Source: Symbiodinium kawagutii
Taxonomy: Eukaryota > Sar > Dinophyceae > Suessiales > Symbiodiniaceae
NCBI GenBank assembly: GCA_009767595.1
Contig: VSDK01002138.1
Coordinates: forward strand, 605,138-669,137
Direction of reading: 5' to 3'
DNA length: 64,000 bases
Under the pieces are notes generated by a model. It was not told where the DNA came from and did not search any database. It saw nothing but the letters and a program-made list of their open reading frames with translations. Made by a program: the position numbers and the translations under genes. Positions within the stretch are counted from its first letter, which is position 1, and each line of letters begins with the position of its first letter. This document shows, in pieces, positions 1 through 10,215 of the stretch.

Positions 1-3000
1 GTAGGCTTCTTGTATGGGCATCCAAACCGACAACAGTCAAACTCAACCATAATGGCCGACGCCTTTTGTAAAGCCGTTGAAATGCATGGTACCGTGAACA
101 TTCGTGAAGTCTTCGGATTCTCCAAGGAAAATAGAACTCCCCTCTGGCAGCACCGGTTGATGAGCTGAGCAGTGAACTTGACACACTTCATGGAAACGCA
201 AAAGGCTTGTTGACTCGGGGCTCCTTTCTTGGCAATACTAAACATAGTGCAAGGGGTCCCCATGTGAATGTACCATATGCGTCCCTCATCCAACCACCGA
301 AACACCAGTTGTTGCACCCGACGATTTGTCAAGTCAAAACACTGACCATTGGATAATTCAAAGGGAATTGCAACTCGAAGCCCTCGGTGGGATGCAGCTG
401 AAGTAAACCGTGCCGATCCACTGAACAACTCTAAAACACTAGGGGCAACCACACTGCGACTGGAGCATGTTTTCGCAGACCTCAGGGCAGTCCGCAACAC
501 TGGTCGGGAAGGTGTCGACGTGCATTCCGCAGGCCGAGTGGAGGATAAAGATCCCTCCGACTTCCCAGTCACATGGGTGGCACCAGGAGTTTCATTGCGC
601 TCCTGATTTTCTGCATGCAGTACATCACCAGCCAGCCTCATTCGACGTCCCACTCCGCGACCGTGTGTCGCAGGCAACCGAAGTTGCTGCGCTGACAAAG
701 AACTGCTCGGCAACGGAGCAGGACGCCTGCTGACAGCTGGTTGATCCAAATTCTTCTGAAAAGGGTGACCACCTGACTTCATCGATGGGAAAATTCTCGA
801 ACCTTCATCAGAAGGGTTGCGAGCACTCTCCACATACCTCAGGTGCCAGCGGATACCGCTGATCAACTGGAGTGCCATAGCTCTACGACACAGGGATAAC
901 AGCCCGATGTCTTTTGCCCGACCACGATCGAAGGCGCAAACAGCTGACAAATTGTCGCACAACGTGAGCAATCTGCACCCATGCGAAACTGATCGGCGAA
1001 CTTCCCTCCTTAGGGACATGAGGGCAACTCGTCCTTCCTTCATATGTATTGGTTCATGATGACTCCACTTTCGCTGAATCACCGTATGCCACCTGGAGGG
1101 GTCAAGCAACTCATCTGGCAACTTAGGCACCAGACCAACTAATTCGACCTGCTGCATCTTCCTGAGATGTTGGCCATTCGAAGCATCGGCAGTCCCAGCT
1201 TCAAGCACACTACCATCAACCGGGGGCAAGCTGCAACGCTCCCTGAGCCATCTGACATAGGGTATATCCGGTTCAGGAATGTCAGCAGACCAGGAATGAT
1301 GACTGCCAAGCCCAGCACCGATGTCACTCTCAACATCGATGAACCGCCACCTTTCATGGAAACGAAAATGCTCCCTTTGCTCCTGTGTCGTTGCATGTGT
1401 CCACTGAAAGCAGTACCCATACGAACTTGAATCACCACAGTACACTTGCGATGAGAAGGGGGAGGACAGCTCAACCTTGATCTGAAAGATAACTCCAACA
1501 ATCGTGCGAAGCTCCCTCTTCACGGCCCCAGGTATCACATGTGCTCTGCCATCTAACCATCGGTACACAAACCGATATATATGATGAAGGGTACTCAAAG
1601 AAGGTCGATGCAGTGAGAAGTAATGGACTATGTGACCAGTCAAAACTCTCATTGCTTCGCAGGTGATTGCTCTCATACGCAGGACATGCTTTATTGCAAG
1701 ATATAGTCGCCAACTTCGCTTCTTCGTGTGGCGGATGGTCAAGGTGTCTCGGTTCAAGACAATGCCAACATTGACAATCTCGACATCGCCCTTGCTAAGC
1801 TCATGCAGCACAAACCCAGCCCTCTCCAAGTTATCAACTGACTGTTGAAAGGATTGATCAACGATTCGCTCGACGAAGCCAAACACACCGATGTTGTCAA
1901 CATAGACACTACCAATGGGTCCCATCCGAGGATCGGGGGGCGGCAAACCTTCTTTCGCAAACTGGGCTGCAGGAAGTGTCTTCGACATACCATATTCAAC
2001 CGCTGTGTTGCAAAAATGTAATGCCCATGCCCAACCCTGAGGCATACCAAGGAATACCGGAAACAGCCACTCATCCGGGGTGGTATCAACATAGCATCCC
2101 GCATCAGGGTCCCAAACAGACTGAACATCAAAGTCCCCAGCTCGGACAGGATCATCCAAGCCAAACCAATCAGCAAGTCCTGAAACGCTGAATTGATAGA
2201 AAGCATCGCTGACGTCACCTGTAGCCCCAAACAACTTGCATGGGAGCTCAACAGCTCCTCCATACCCTGCAGTCATCATGTCATGATCTGAAGGCTCGAC
2301 GAATGCATCAACTTCTGCTATTGCTGAAGCACCTCCCAGTTTCGACTTGGGAGGCCTCTTGTGGCAGGGGGGCGGCATCCTGGCATCAACTATCAAGCGA
2401 ATGCCTTTCCGATTGGCCTTCCAAACAAAGAAAAGTCCTACTCGAGCTCGGATGCGTCGACGGAAACCAATCAGTGACTTTGCGCAAAGTTTACGGTACA
2501 AGTCATGTCTGGCAGCTTTATCATGTCTGAGTGTTTCATCCCAGTATGGATGGAAGTCCCCATTGGTGGCAGCCCAATTGGCAATGTCTTCAGGTGAACG
2601 AATGATGTGCTGGTCAGGATTATCCAACCACGAGGCTTCAACGGCTGGCAGCAACTGAGTCGCAGGTTTGGGCACTGTTGCACTCTTCACAACCTTAAGA
2701 AGGTCCGGTTGGTAGGGTGCTACACTGCATTGGGAAAGCGAATACATGTCCTTCGACTTTATCACCTCCTCAAAGCATGACTTTGGTGTCATACCAACTG
2801 GGCAGGATCCGGACTCTTTGATTCCTTCGGAGAGCCTCTGCAAAACCGTTGACTGCAAATTGGATGGCCTGCCACGTGGTTGATGCCCATCTAAAAGGAA
2901 ATTCCCTCTCCTGACATGCGAAGCGGATGCGGACCCCAATGAGTTCAACGACTTAACTGATTCAGCTATGCGACCAGTCTGACGCTTCCCAAACTGAGAA

Positions 3001-3182
3001 CCACCGCCATCTTTGCCAGTGAGGAAGGTGGAAGATCGAACCCGCCTCGAATGCCATGAAGGAACCGGAAGCGGGAATGTATCGGCACCAACTCTTCCAC
3101 CTTGAAAATTTGAATTCGAAATCATGCAGCGATGGGAATTTGATGCGTCGCCCCCACCAAAGCGACCAGGAGACAGCTTCAT
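1..3182 (-). CDS. Retroelement pol: reverse transcriptase, RNase H and DNA-methyltransferase-like domains (3' end off window)
   Basis: I read this frame by hand. It is open for about 1060 codons, with no stop, from an ATG at 3182 to the left edge. The ATG overlaps the gag stop as ATGA. In order: a Ser/Gly-rich leader; a reverse transcriptase with LIVDAR (D266), GDVSDAFYQF (D323), FLGMPQGWAW and the catalytic box YVDN (Y427-N430); an RNase H with CGDSSSYGY (D584), MKEGRV (E716), LCDNLSAV (D743) and ARNPSDEGSR (D792); then a basic Ser-rich linker. Last comes a class-I methyltransferase-like domain: LELFSGSARF (E918), HMGTPCTMFS (candidate catalytic C978) and LENPKTS (E1021). The RNase H resembles that of DIRS-type elements, but no tyrosine recombinase or integrase is visible before the edge. 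The fold assignments rest on motifs. The element looks recent because nothing interrupts it. Confidence 0.88.
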   Translation of the reverse strand, partial: MKLSPGRFGGGDASNSHRCMISNSNFQGGRVGADTFPLPVPSWHSRRVRSSTFLTGKDGGGSQFGKRQTGRIAESVKSLNSLGSASASHVRRGNFLLDGHQPRGRPSNLQSTVLQRLSEGIKESGSCPVGMTPKSCFEEVIKSKDMYSLSQCSVAPYQPDLLKVVKSATVPKPATQLLPAVEASWLDNPDQHIIRSPEDIANWAATNGDFHPYWDETLRHDKAARHDLYRKLCAKSLIGFRRRIRARVGLFFVWKANRKGIRLIVDARMPPPCHKRPPKSKLGGASAIAEVDAFVEPSDHDMMTAGYGGAVELPCKLFGATGDVSDAFYQFSVSGLADWFGLDDPVRAGDFDVQSVWDPDAGCYVDTTPDEWLFPVFLGMPQGWAWALHFCNTAVEYGMSKTLPAAQFAKEGLPPPDPRMGPIGSVYVDNIGVFGFVERIVDQSFQQSVDNLERAGFVLHELSKGDVEIVNVGIVLNRDTLTIRHTKKRSWRLYLAIKHVLRMRAITCEAMRVLTGHIVHYFSLHRPSLSTLHHIYRFVYRWLDGRAHVIPGAVKRELRTIVGVIFQIKVELSSPFSSQVYCGDSSSYGYCFQWTHATTQEQREHFRFHERWRFIDVESDIGAGLGSHHSWSADIPEPDIPYVRWLRERCSLPPVDGSVLEAGTADASNGQHLRKMQQVELVGLVPKLPDELLDPSRWHTVIQRKWSHHEPIHMKEGRVALMSLRREVRRSVSHGCRLLTLCDNLSAVCAFDRGRAKDIGLLSLCRRAMALQLISGIRWHLRYVESARNPSDEGSRIFPSMKSGGHPFQKNLDQPAVSRRPAPLPSSSLSAQQLRLPATHGRGVGRRMRLAGDVLHAENQERNETPGATHVTGKSEGSLSSTRPAECTSTPSRPVLRTALRSAKTCSSRSVVAPSVLELFSGSARFTSAASHRGLRVAIPFELSNGQCFDLTNRRVQQLVFRWLDEGRIWYIHMGTPCTMFSIAKKGAPSQQAFCVSMKCVKFTAQLINRCCQRGVLFSLENPKTSRMFTVPCISTALQKASAIMVEFDCCRFGCPYKKP

Positions 3183-4420
3183 GACGCCTGGGCACCCCCA
3201 GGGTTGCCCGCAGACTTCTTCTTCTTCTTCTTGGATTTCTTTTTGCCATCTCCTGTGTGATCCTCCTCCTCTGACTCATCCTTGTCACCACCACGCCCAG
3301 CACGTCGACGATCAGCTGCCTGCTCCTCCCTCCACTCACGTGTGGATTTGAGGGTCTTCGCTTCAGCTTTTTGTTGATCCGAAACCCACTCAGCATACCC
3401 TGAGGCTCTGGCTCCACCAACCTCGTCAACTGTGCCCCGAAGGTTGTAGTCGAATGCATCGAACGTCGGATGCTTCGGATTCCGGCGAACAGCAGTCTGA
3501 ATCTCCAAGGCTCTCCTGACAGTTTGCTCCATGCATGCCAGGTTACTGACATCGACTTGGTCATACGTGATGGCAAGCCGAAGCGTGTTGAGCAAATTCT
3601 TGTATTCATGGGATGCAGCACTGTTGTCGGACAATCCAGAGCGCCTCATGAAGGAACTATGATAGGTCATCAAGTCCCCACCATTCTGCAAAACACTCTC
3701 CAGAAAATCCTTCGTGGCTTTGGGACCCCTGTGTGGCCAGTCATCAAATTTCTTATCTGACATACATTCCAATGCTTTCTCCAGTGACATCTGACGCTTG
3801 CCTGATGTCAACCGTGAGCACCCCAGCAGTCTGAGGTCGCCAGCGTCTCCCCCCGGCAGCCCGGGACGTTTTCTGTTGCTCCATGCATCGAAGTCTGTGA
3901 CAAACTCAAGGCTATAAATCAGTCCATCCTTCACACGCAAACGCTTGCGACTTTCACCAAACTGCAAAAGCACATTCTGTGAAGCATCCGTGAGATCTGT
4001 CTCCGGAATGATGTCACCAAACAGTTTTGAATCAACATCTGCTATGCGCCAATGTCCATTGGCTGGGGTTGCAGGAGCTCCTACAACACCAGGCCTATCA
4101 GAACAGCCCCGAACCACTGCCAACATCTCAGCCTGTCGACGAAGGTCACCCAACTGCCCAAGCAATTCGGCATTGCGACACACATACATCTGACCAGCAT
4201 AGGCTTGGGGATACTCACTGTTCCTAGACAACGGCACCGCAGTCACTCCATCATAGTCCTCCTCGTACACATCATAGTCAGGAGTTGAAATGATCCACAC
4301 CGAGCGATCAACCCGATACCAGAAAATCCTATGATGAAAATCCAATCCGTTTGGGTCTCCAGGGAACTCTACCAGCATCTGCAATTCTGGAATATCCAGT
4401 GTCCTGTTTACACCAGCCAT
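3179..4420 (-). CDS. Retroelement gag-like protein
   Basis: A 413-residue ORF with an ATG start lies 7 nt downstream of the small membrane-protein ORF, and its TGA overlaps the pol ATG (ATGA). No CCHC zinc knuckle is present. The C-terminal ~60 residues are very charged and end in a Lys-rich tract (GDGKKKSKKKKKKSAGN), suitable for nucleic-acid binding. The middle (about residues 200-330) is predicted alpha-helical and could be a capsid-like region, but I do not recognise a named family. Its position before an RT-bearing ORF is the main reason to call it gag-like. It could instead be an accessory ORF1 that binds RNA. No frameshift or stop damages it. Confidence 0.75.
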   Translation of the reverse strand: MAGVNRTLDIPELQMLVEFPGDPNGLDFHHRIFWYRVDRSVWIISTPDYDVYEEDYDGVTAVPLSRNSEYPQAYAGQMYVCRNAELLGQLGDLRRQAEMLAVVRGCSDRPGVVGAPATPANGHWRIADVDSKLFGDIIPETDLTDASQNVLLQFGESRKRLRVKDGLIYSLEFVTDFDAWSNRKRPGLPGGDAGDLRLLGCSRLTSGKRQMSLEKALECMSDKKFDDWPHRGPKATKDFLESVLQNGGDLMTYHSSFMRRSGLSDNSAASHEYKNLLNTLRLAITYDQVDVSNLACMEQTVRRALEIQTAVRRNPKHPTFDAFDYNLRGTVDEVGGARASGYAEWVSDQQKAEAKTLKSTREWREEQAADRRRAGRGGDKDESEEEDHTGDGKKKSKKKKKKSAGNPGGAQAS

Positions 4421-4427
4421 GCTTCAC

Positions 4428-4829
4428 TCACGCAGCAACCCCTCGACGGGGCCGAACACTTGAATCACTGCGAGATCCAGGTGAATCAGCAATGGGCGCA
4501 GGATGCACCGGCGAAGACCGACGTGGCCTACGCACAATGTGAATGGCCCTACCCGTGCAGCAGCCAGCCAGAAAAATCAGGATCAAAATCCAGAGCCAGG
4601 TCAGATCCCAGGGAACACGACTAGCCTGAGTCGTGGATGTGGTTTGTGTAGTGATGGTAGTATCCACACAATGTGACAACACCTCCTTGACCAGAAGGGA
4701 GCAGGCGTCCACTCCAATGGTGACCCCACAATTGCAATCACACACGTGTGGAGCCTCAGGCCTGCCCCACAACAAAAGCTGTGAGATGGTGTTGGCCAGG
4801 TGTAGATACAAAACCCCGAGGTCGCCCAT
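4428..4829 (-). CDS. Small one-TM protein ORF preceding gag
   Basis: A 133-residue ORF starts at the ATG at 4829; a TGA lies two codons upstream in frame. It has a Cys-containing N-terminal half (HVCDCNCG), a Thr-rich stretch, one strongly hydrophobic segment (LTWLWILILIFLAGCC) and a basic, Pro/Arg-rich tail (VRRPRRSSPVHP). It would be a single-pass membrane protein with a basic cytosolic tail. It sits directly before gag on the same strand with a 7-nt gap, so it appears to be part of the retroelement rather than a host gene. Its function is unknown. An envelope-like role is only a guess and the ORF is short for one. It could also be 5' leader sequence that is open by chance. Confidence 0.5.
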   Translation of the reverse strand: MGDLGVLYLHLANTISQLLLWGRPEAPHVCDCNCGVTIGVDACSLLVKEVLSHCVDTTITTQTTSTTQASRVPWDLTWLWILILIFLAGCCTGRAIHIVRRPRRSSPVHPAPIADSPGSRSDSSVRPRRGVAA

Positions 4830-4832
4830 CAA

Positions 4833-7480
4833 TCACAAACAAGGAGTCGTTCACGACGAGAACTTGAGCAACAGTATGATCGGGCAGACACTCATGGAGT
4901 GAACAACCAAAGAGGATTCAGGAATATAAATATGAATAATAGTCTTGCTCAAATGACTATTGCTAGTCGCGTTAATCGTAAAAAATGCTGTGGTGACCAA
5001 TTACAAACAACCTCCACAAATTCGGAAGTTCAGGCTGATTTCTACAGCAAACTAGATCAAAGGCTTGGATGTTTTTGGATTCACAGGGGTGATGTGCATC
5101 CAACACACGCAACCAATCCTGTTCAAACGCCAAACCAGGACCTCAACCACATGCGGAACAGGCGTCCTCATTTCAATCGCATTGGTCCGCTCGTGATGAA
5201 ACCAATCCTGGAACACAGCAGCACGAAGGTCAACAAAGTATAGAGCGACCTAACTGCTCCAAGAATGTTTGACATCGTCCTTCCCACTGTCAGTCTCAAG
5301 CAACTTAGGCAGCACTCAATCAGGTTGCTGTGTCACTTCAGGTGCTGCTGAAGCAGATTACTAGACCTCCTTCCATGTTTCAGAAGCCCCACGTTTCACC
5401 TGCGACTCGCGGAAGGTGTCGGTGGCCAGGGTCTTGGCAAAGTAGGTGTTTGGAATCCTGGCGCAACCAGCTCGTCGGCAGCTGTTGACCACCACTAGTC
5501 GCAGTTGACGATGCTTATTGAACTTATCTGCTAACTTTTCTCCACGTGATGGTGCTTTGGCAAAGGATTGCTATGAACCTTTTATGAACCCAAATCTTGT
5601 GACTTCAGGATTCCCAGCATCGCAGCCTGCGCGGCATGGTGTTGTCCAACTTGGGACTCGTGTGCGTTACGAAGCCGCCCCTGAGAAAGTCCGTGTTGGT
5701 GTGATCTAGCACATTCCAACGGCCTGACAGCGCGGCTCAACACTGGCAGCACAAGCTCTCTCCCTCAACATCATGACCAAGAAAAATGTGAGGACAGATT
5801 GGGCATCTAAACAATGGGATTCTGCAACCATGTTTCGACAACCATGATTCATGTAGTTTTGACCCTGATTTCACAAGTGCTGTGGGTGCAGCTTCAAAGT
5901 GAATGTTGAAATCCCAACCAACCCCCAACTCCAACCCAGTGCTTCTGGCTCGCTAAAGGTCCAGATTGACTTGTCGAAGTTGGAAGCTAATCGCTTAACT
6001 GTGAACGTTGCTGCATCTTTTTGCTGAACCCTCATCTATTTCAGTGGCATCGAATGTGATTCTAGAGGGTGTCGACGAGGTACACACGTTTGAGTCAATC
6101 GAGTCCTGGTAAAAAGAATGAATTGTTTCAACATTGACTATGCCGCCTCACTTCTTTTTATAAGTTCTGACAAGCATTTCCCAAGATCTTTGGGTCCTAA
6201 CTCCAAATTATGTGTACCCGGATGCTCGCCATGTCCCTTCAGCCCGCACCCAGTTTTGAGGCAGAAGGATATAGTGGAGAACACATGGAGTACCACGACT
6301 GGTGAATGATTGGTTCATCGTTTCATTGGCATTGGCTGATTGACCGATTAGTTTCGTTAGTTTGTGGTAGTTTCATTGGTATCGGCTTGACAATAATACT
6401 TGTGACCATCAATCAAAATCCTGCATAATGAAACAATGTTAATATGCACCATCATCCACTAGCATCCAGCATCGATAAGCATTACTCACCTGCGCTGTGA
6501 TCAAGATTTATCAACATTGTCCGCCCATGGTTCAAGTAGTTGCTTTTGCCACTATTTAGCATTGCAAGCATCATTTACACCATTGCTATAAGCAACAGCA
6601 ACCGTAAATCATCGAGATCGTATCAATCAACAACCATTGACAATCGCCATTAGATGGTATCAACCATTTTTGTAGCCAGCTATTCATCAACACATCACTC
6701 CAACCATTCACCATTCACCATGGTTGTAGTCATGCTACGGTACCACCCCTGGTGTCATCATATCACCAACATCACGGTACGAACGTCATCAACTCTTGGT
6801 GAGAAAATGATTATACTGGTAAATCCATGGCAACAAACCACCCCCTATGGTTATTATCCTTGCTATTCAACATTAATCAACCATGAATATCCTTGAATTC
6901 TATCCTTACTATCCTTACTAATAACGTTCATTGACCATGATTCACCCTTATAAACCACCATCAACACGATTGTCTTCATCCCTAAGACTGCACCAACATC
7001 AACAACTGCACCTCTGCTATGTGCACGTCCCACACGAGAGCCACGACCTAAGGTCAGTCAACTGCAACGGGTTTCACCCGTTCTTCCCGCGGGGAAGGGG
7101 CGCGACCAAGGGGGGAAAGGGTTCATTGGTGGGGGCGCCCCAACACCATGGTGGTTTTGTGGATGGCTTTACCAAAGGGGGGCACATGGAGTACCATCAT
7201 TTAGTACCACGAAAACTTCACAGCTGGTGGTTGAAACATGGGAACTTGCAATGGGGAAAACTGGAAAAACATTGGGAAAGCTCTAGCCATCGTCAGAAAA
7301 ATTCCCCGTCGAACCATGCTGAGCCGGACATTACCTGGGGGAATACAACGGTTGATTTGTGCTTGAAAATCGAACATAACCACGCTTGAATTCATATGAA
7401 CCAACACCATTATGGAGACATCAGGGAAATCTGTCAATGCCTTTGTCACTGGTGGTTGCCCATTACGCTGACCGTGATTC
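4833..7480. other. Region without a supported gene
   Basis: Only short, mutually contradictory ORFs are present. About 6.4-7.0 kb is A/T-rich and quasi-repetitive, built from variants of AACCATCA/ATCAACCA. A GC-rich island at 7.08-7.15 kb (CGGGGAAGGGGCGCGACC) might belong to a further exon of gene A, but no frame or splice pair convinces. The 5' end of the left-hand retroelement must lie in 4.8-5.5 kb; no LTR or terminal repeat was recognised. Confidence 0.5.
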
Positions 7481-7484
7481 ATAT

Positions 7485-7585
7485 AGGTGTTTCTCAAAAT
7501 AGGGGACCCCCCAAATCATCCATTATAAACAATCAGTAGTAGTAAACCAACCATTTTGGGGTACCCCTATTTTGAGAAACCTCCA
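7485..7585. mobile_element. MITE-like inverted-repeat element, copy 1
   Basis: A ~100-bp element with terminal inverted repeats GTTTCTCAAAATAGGGG and, at the other end, CCCCTATTTTGAGAAAC. The interior is A/T-rich and contains CCAAATCATCC and AACCAACCATTTTGG. CATAT stands on both sides (7480-7484 and 7584-7588) and could be the target-site duplication. It lies just downstream of the 7611-7722 exon of gene A. It has no coding capacity, so it would be mobilised in trans if at all. Confidence 0.7.
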
Positions 7586-7610
7586 TATTCTTGCTAACGG
7601 TTGTTGAAAC

Positions 7611-7722
7611 CTCCGGCGGTTCCACGTGTCACCGACCTTGAACTTCTTCGCCCACCATCGACCATGACCATACAGCTGACCACTCGAGCTGGGCCCCGAA
7701 GCATCATGGACCAGCATGGTTA
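7611..7722 (-). CDS. Gene A exon (follows the EF-hand exon)
   Basis: A 112-nt exon with acceptor CAGCCCAG before TAACCATG and donor CGGAG followed by GTTTCAAC. The first two bases complete a Val codon with the single G left by the 9730-9934 exon, so the phases agree. The product has TMLVHDASGPSSSGQLYGHG then RWWAKKFKVGDTWNRR, a polar loop followed by a basic aromatic segment. Codon use is GC-rich in third positions, unlike the A/T-rich flanks. The family is not recognised. The exon ends in phase 2, and the next exon downstream was not found. Confidence 0.55.
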
Positions 7723-7745
7723 CTGGGCTGATGGGAAAGTCTACA

Positions 7746-7870
7746 TTGCTATGGGTCAATATTAACCAATCACTAATGGGGTAGAATACCCAACCATTTT
7801 AAAGGGAAAACAATGGTTAATGATGGGGAACCAGGGGTACAGGGTTTTGCCCCACAGCCACATCGGAAAC
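7746..7870. repeat. Dispersed intronic repeat, copy 1
   Basis: The segment from ATGGGTCAATATTAACCA to CCAGGGGTACAGGGTTTTG matches 10216-10320 closely in order and sequence. Each copy lies a short distance upstream (in minus-strand sense) of a gene A exon, so both sit at the 3' end of an intron. It may be part of the same mobile unit as the nearby inverted-repeat elements. Confidence 0.6.
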
Positions 7871-9620
7871 CCTGGGGTTGAAACCACCAGCAAGGGAATC
7901 ATTCATGCCTGGTTACCCTGGTTATAACCACAATTATGAGGGGAAATCATTCTCATCGCTAAATCAACCACTAAATTCTGAAAGCTCCAGCATCATTTTT
8001 TTCATTATCCTACGTTTGATCGGCAAGTTTGGGCTCTCTACCAGGAGCCCCACACAGCTGACAGCCTCTCAGAATCGCACAGACTTTGTCCATCGCAGCT
8101 GCAAAGCACTGCGCTCAACTTGGGACAGACTTTGGATGACGGTTGCTAGGGAATACTGGGGACCCAATGGTTATGATATACTTATGATAAGTGATAGCTT
8201 AGGAATACTGCTGTGATATGCTTATGATAAGTCTGTCCCAAGTATTGAGATATTATACTGGGGAATAATGGTTGCAGTTATGACTAGTTTTGCTCTGTTC
8301 TCTAACTTGAACTCTAAATTGCGCCTTGCTAGCAAGATGATCTAAACACACAACAGCAAAGAATGTTGGTTGAATTGCTTCGAGCGTCAAAGTGGTGGTG
8401 CCAATCATGTCATAGACTTGTTCGATTGTGTTCGGCTCAATACCTGGTGGAACAATGTTGAATCCCTCCATGGCCCCAGCTTGTTTACATCCATACTCCT
8501 AAGGGTGGCTGCAAGCCCATGTTGCGACACATCGCACAGGCATCTTCAAACTGACATTCTTCAAGCAAGGATTTATCAGATTGTTTGCCCTTCAAGTAGA
8601 CAGATAAACCACCAAACGAGGAGACAGGGCACGAGTTTTGTCTACCTGCTGGCTGTGGTTGACTTTCAAACTGGATAAGTCATCTTGGTCAGCTGACAGA
8701 ATGAGACCATGGCTGCCACGGGGGACATGAAGCGCACGCGTGGCCTTTCTACCAAAGCTGGACATTAGCATCGCATGAGGTGCTCTCATTGCAGTAAATG
8801 GGGTTGTCCACAAATGATGTCCTTAAAAAGAATGAGAGTACTCCATTTGTGGACATTCCCATCTATTAAAATCTATGTATTGGAATGTCATGTTCGATCC
8901 CATCACCGCCACTGATCGTAGAACCTGAGAACCCATGAGACTTTCTGAAAAAGGACACCTGTCGAAGTTTCGCAGGTATTGTTGACATGTTCACTTGTCC
9001 AAATTGGGTGTTAAGCATCCTCACATGCAGTGACAGACAATGGGATGAGACCTGTCAACCAGCAAATCTTTGGCAGGTGACAAGGTCATGCATTTCAAGA
9101 TCATCTAGCTGGATTCGACAGCACCTAATGGGAGATTGTGAGAGATCCATATTCGTGAAGCCCAGTTTACCAGGAATAGTTGGGACCAAGCTGGGACCAA
9201 GGGGATTTACAAATATGGATCTCCCATTACCCTATGGATTCTTCTGGCTCATTGACACCTCACATTCAGCGCTGAATATTTCATCATGGCCTGCACCGAA
9301 ATGGCAAGCAACATGCCAGAGCACAAAAAGTTCTGTGCCATCATGGACTTTTTCTCCAAAAATATCTTGATTGCTTTGATTATCATTCTGTCACGAAGTC
9401 TTCTGACCTGCAAGAATGTGATTTTCAACAGAGGATTTCATCCCCTTTTCCCTTCGACAGTCAATAGATTATATCCCCTTTTCCCTGCGAAACCATGCTC
9501 TTGGGATGAAGAGACCGGGCTTGAATCCTTCGCTGTCTTGTCAAAATGAAACAATCTAGGAAACTTTCAAACACAGGCACCCAATGTTCAGCAACACCAA
9601 ATTTACTGCTAGATCCAGGA

Positions 9621-9730
9621 GGCGGTTTCTCAAAATATAGATACCTCCAAATCATCCAATATGAATATGAATCGTTTATTAGCAATAAACCAACCATGAC
9701 TTTGGGGTTCCCTATGGCTTGAGAACCACC
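9621..9730. mobile_element. MITE-like inverted-repeat element, copy 2
   Basis: A diverged copy of the 7485-7585 element: GGCGGTTTCTCAAAATATAG at one end, GGGGTTCCCTATGGCTTGAGAACCACC at the other, with the shared interior CAAATCATCCAATATGAATA and AATAAACCAACCATG. Its right-hand end coincides with the 5' splice site of the gene A EF-hand exon: the GT donor lies inside the element's terminal repeat. Confidence 0.65.
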
Positions 9731-9934
9731 CAGGTCAATCCCCAACGGAACTGGTTCCCAAGCCTGGTGGAAATCCACCTCTTCGATCCATCCACTGGCA
9801 TTCACATCCAACAGCTTCGCAGCTCGCTGCACAACGCCGTCAGGTCCCTTGCTTTCCCACACGGCAAAGGTGGCCAGGGTCATTTCCGCAGCCTGAAGAC
9901 GCCGCCAGACAATCCCAAGCATTGAAAACACGAC
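9730..9934 (-). CDS. Gene A exon with an EF-hand loop
   Basis: A 205-nt exon with acceptor CCATGGCCAG and donor CTGG followed by GTGGTTCTC. Its frame reads VVFSMLGIVWRRLQAAEMTL and then, near the end, LLDVNASGWIEEVDF. That second segment matches a canonical 12-residue EF-hand loop (D1, N3, S5, G6, I8, E9, D12) inside a helix-loop-helix context, so Ca2+ binding is likely. Phase 0 in and phase 1 out agree with the exons at 10082-10159 and 7611-7722. The single hand might regulate a channel, kinase or phosphatase; the rest of the protein is not recognised. An inverted-repeat element supplies the donor bases. Confidence 0.65.
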
Positions 9935-10017
9935 CTGGCCATGGGTTTCACAAATAAAGAATGGACCTCAAACACCCGCGACGTTAGCTTTAGGTCTCCG
10001 GCGTTGAGATCTGCCTT

Positions 10018-10018
10018 T

Positions 10019-10074
<56 letters not shown>

Positions 10075-10075
10075 C
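10018..10075. repeat. (GAT/ATC)n microsatellite
   Basis: About 18 uninterrupted GAT units lie inside the predicted intron between the gene A exons at 10082-10159 and 9730-9934. Translated frames give poly-Met, poly-His or poly-Ile and are not real proteins. Confidence 0.95.
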
Positions 10076-10081
10076 AAGGAC

Positions 10082-10159
10082 ACTCAGCTTGCAAGCCCCT
10101 CCCTTCGGGGACAGATCTGGAAGGGTTGCATCGCAACCTCCAAGATCCACCGAGAAGAA
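10082..10159 (-). CDS. Gene A exon
   Basis: A 78-nt, phase 0-0 exon with acceptor CACCATGGAG and donor AGT followed by GTCCTTG. It codes 26 residues beginning FFSVDLGGCDATLPDLSPKG. Phases fit the 10987-11127 exon upstream and the 9730-9934 exon downstream. An alternative start inside MEFFSVD is possible if this were a first exon. Confidence 0.45.
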
Positions 10160-10215
10160 CTCCATGGTGTTACGAAACGAGCCGATGAGTCGTCACATTG
10201 CCAACAACATCTGGC

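Noticed and set aside
1754-2263. A 169-codon minus ORF (MEELLSSHASC...)
   Set aside because: It is out of frame with the reverse transcriptase, whose catalytic motifs lie in another frame over the same bases.
9967-10010. A further small gene A exon (LNAGDLKLTSRVFE)
   Set aside because: Its phase does not follow from the 10082-10159 exon, and the intron to the next exon would be only 32 nt. Direct joining of 10082-10159 to 9730-9934 fits better.
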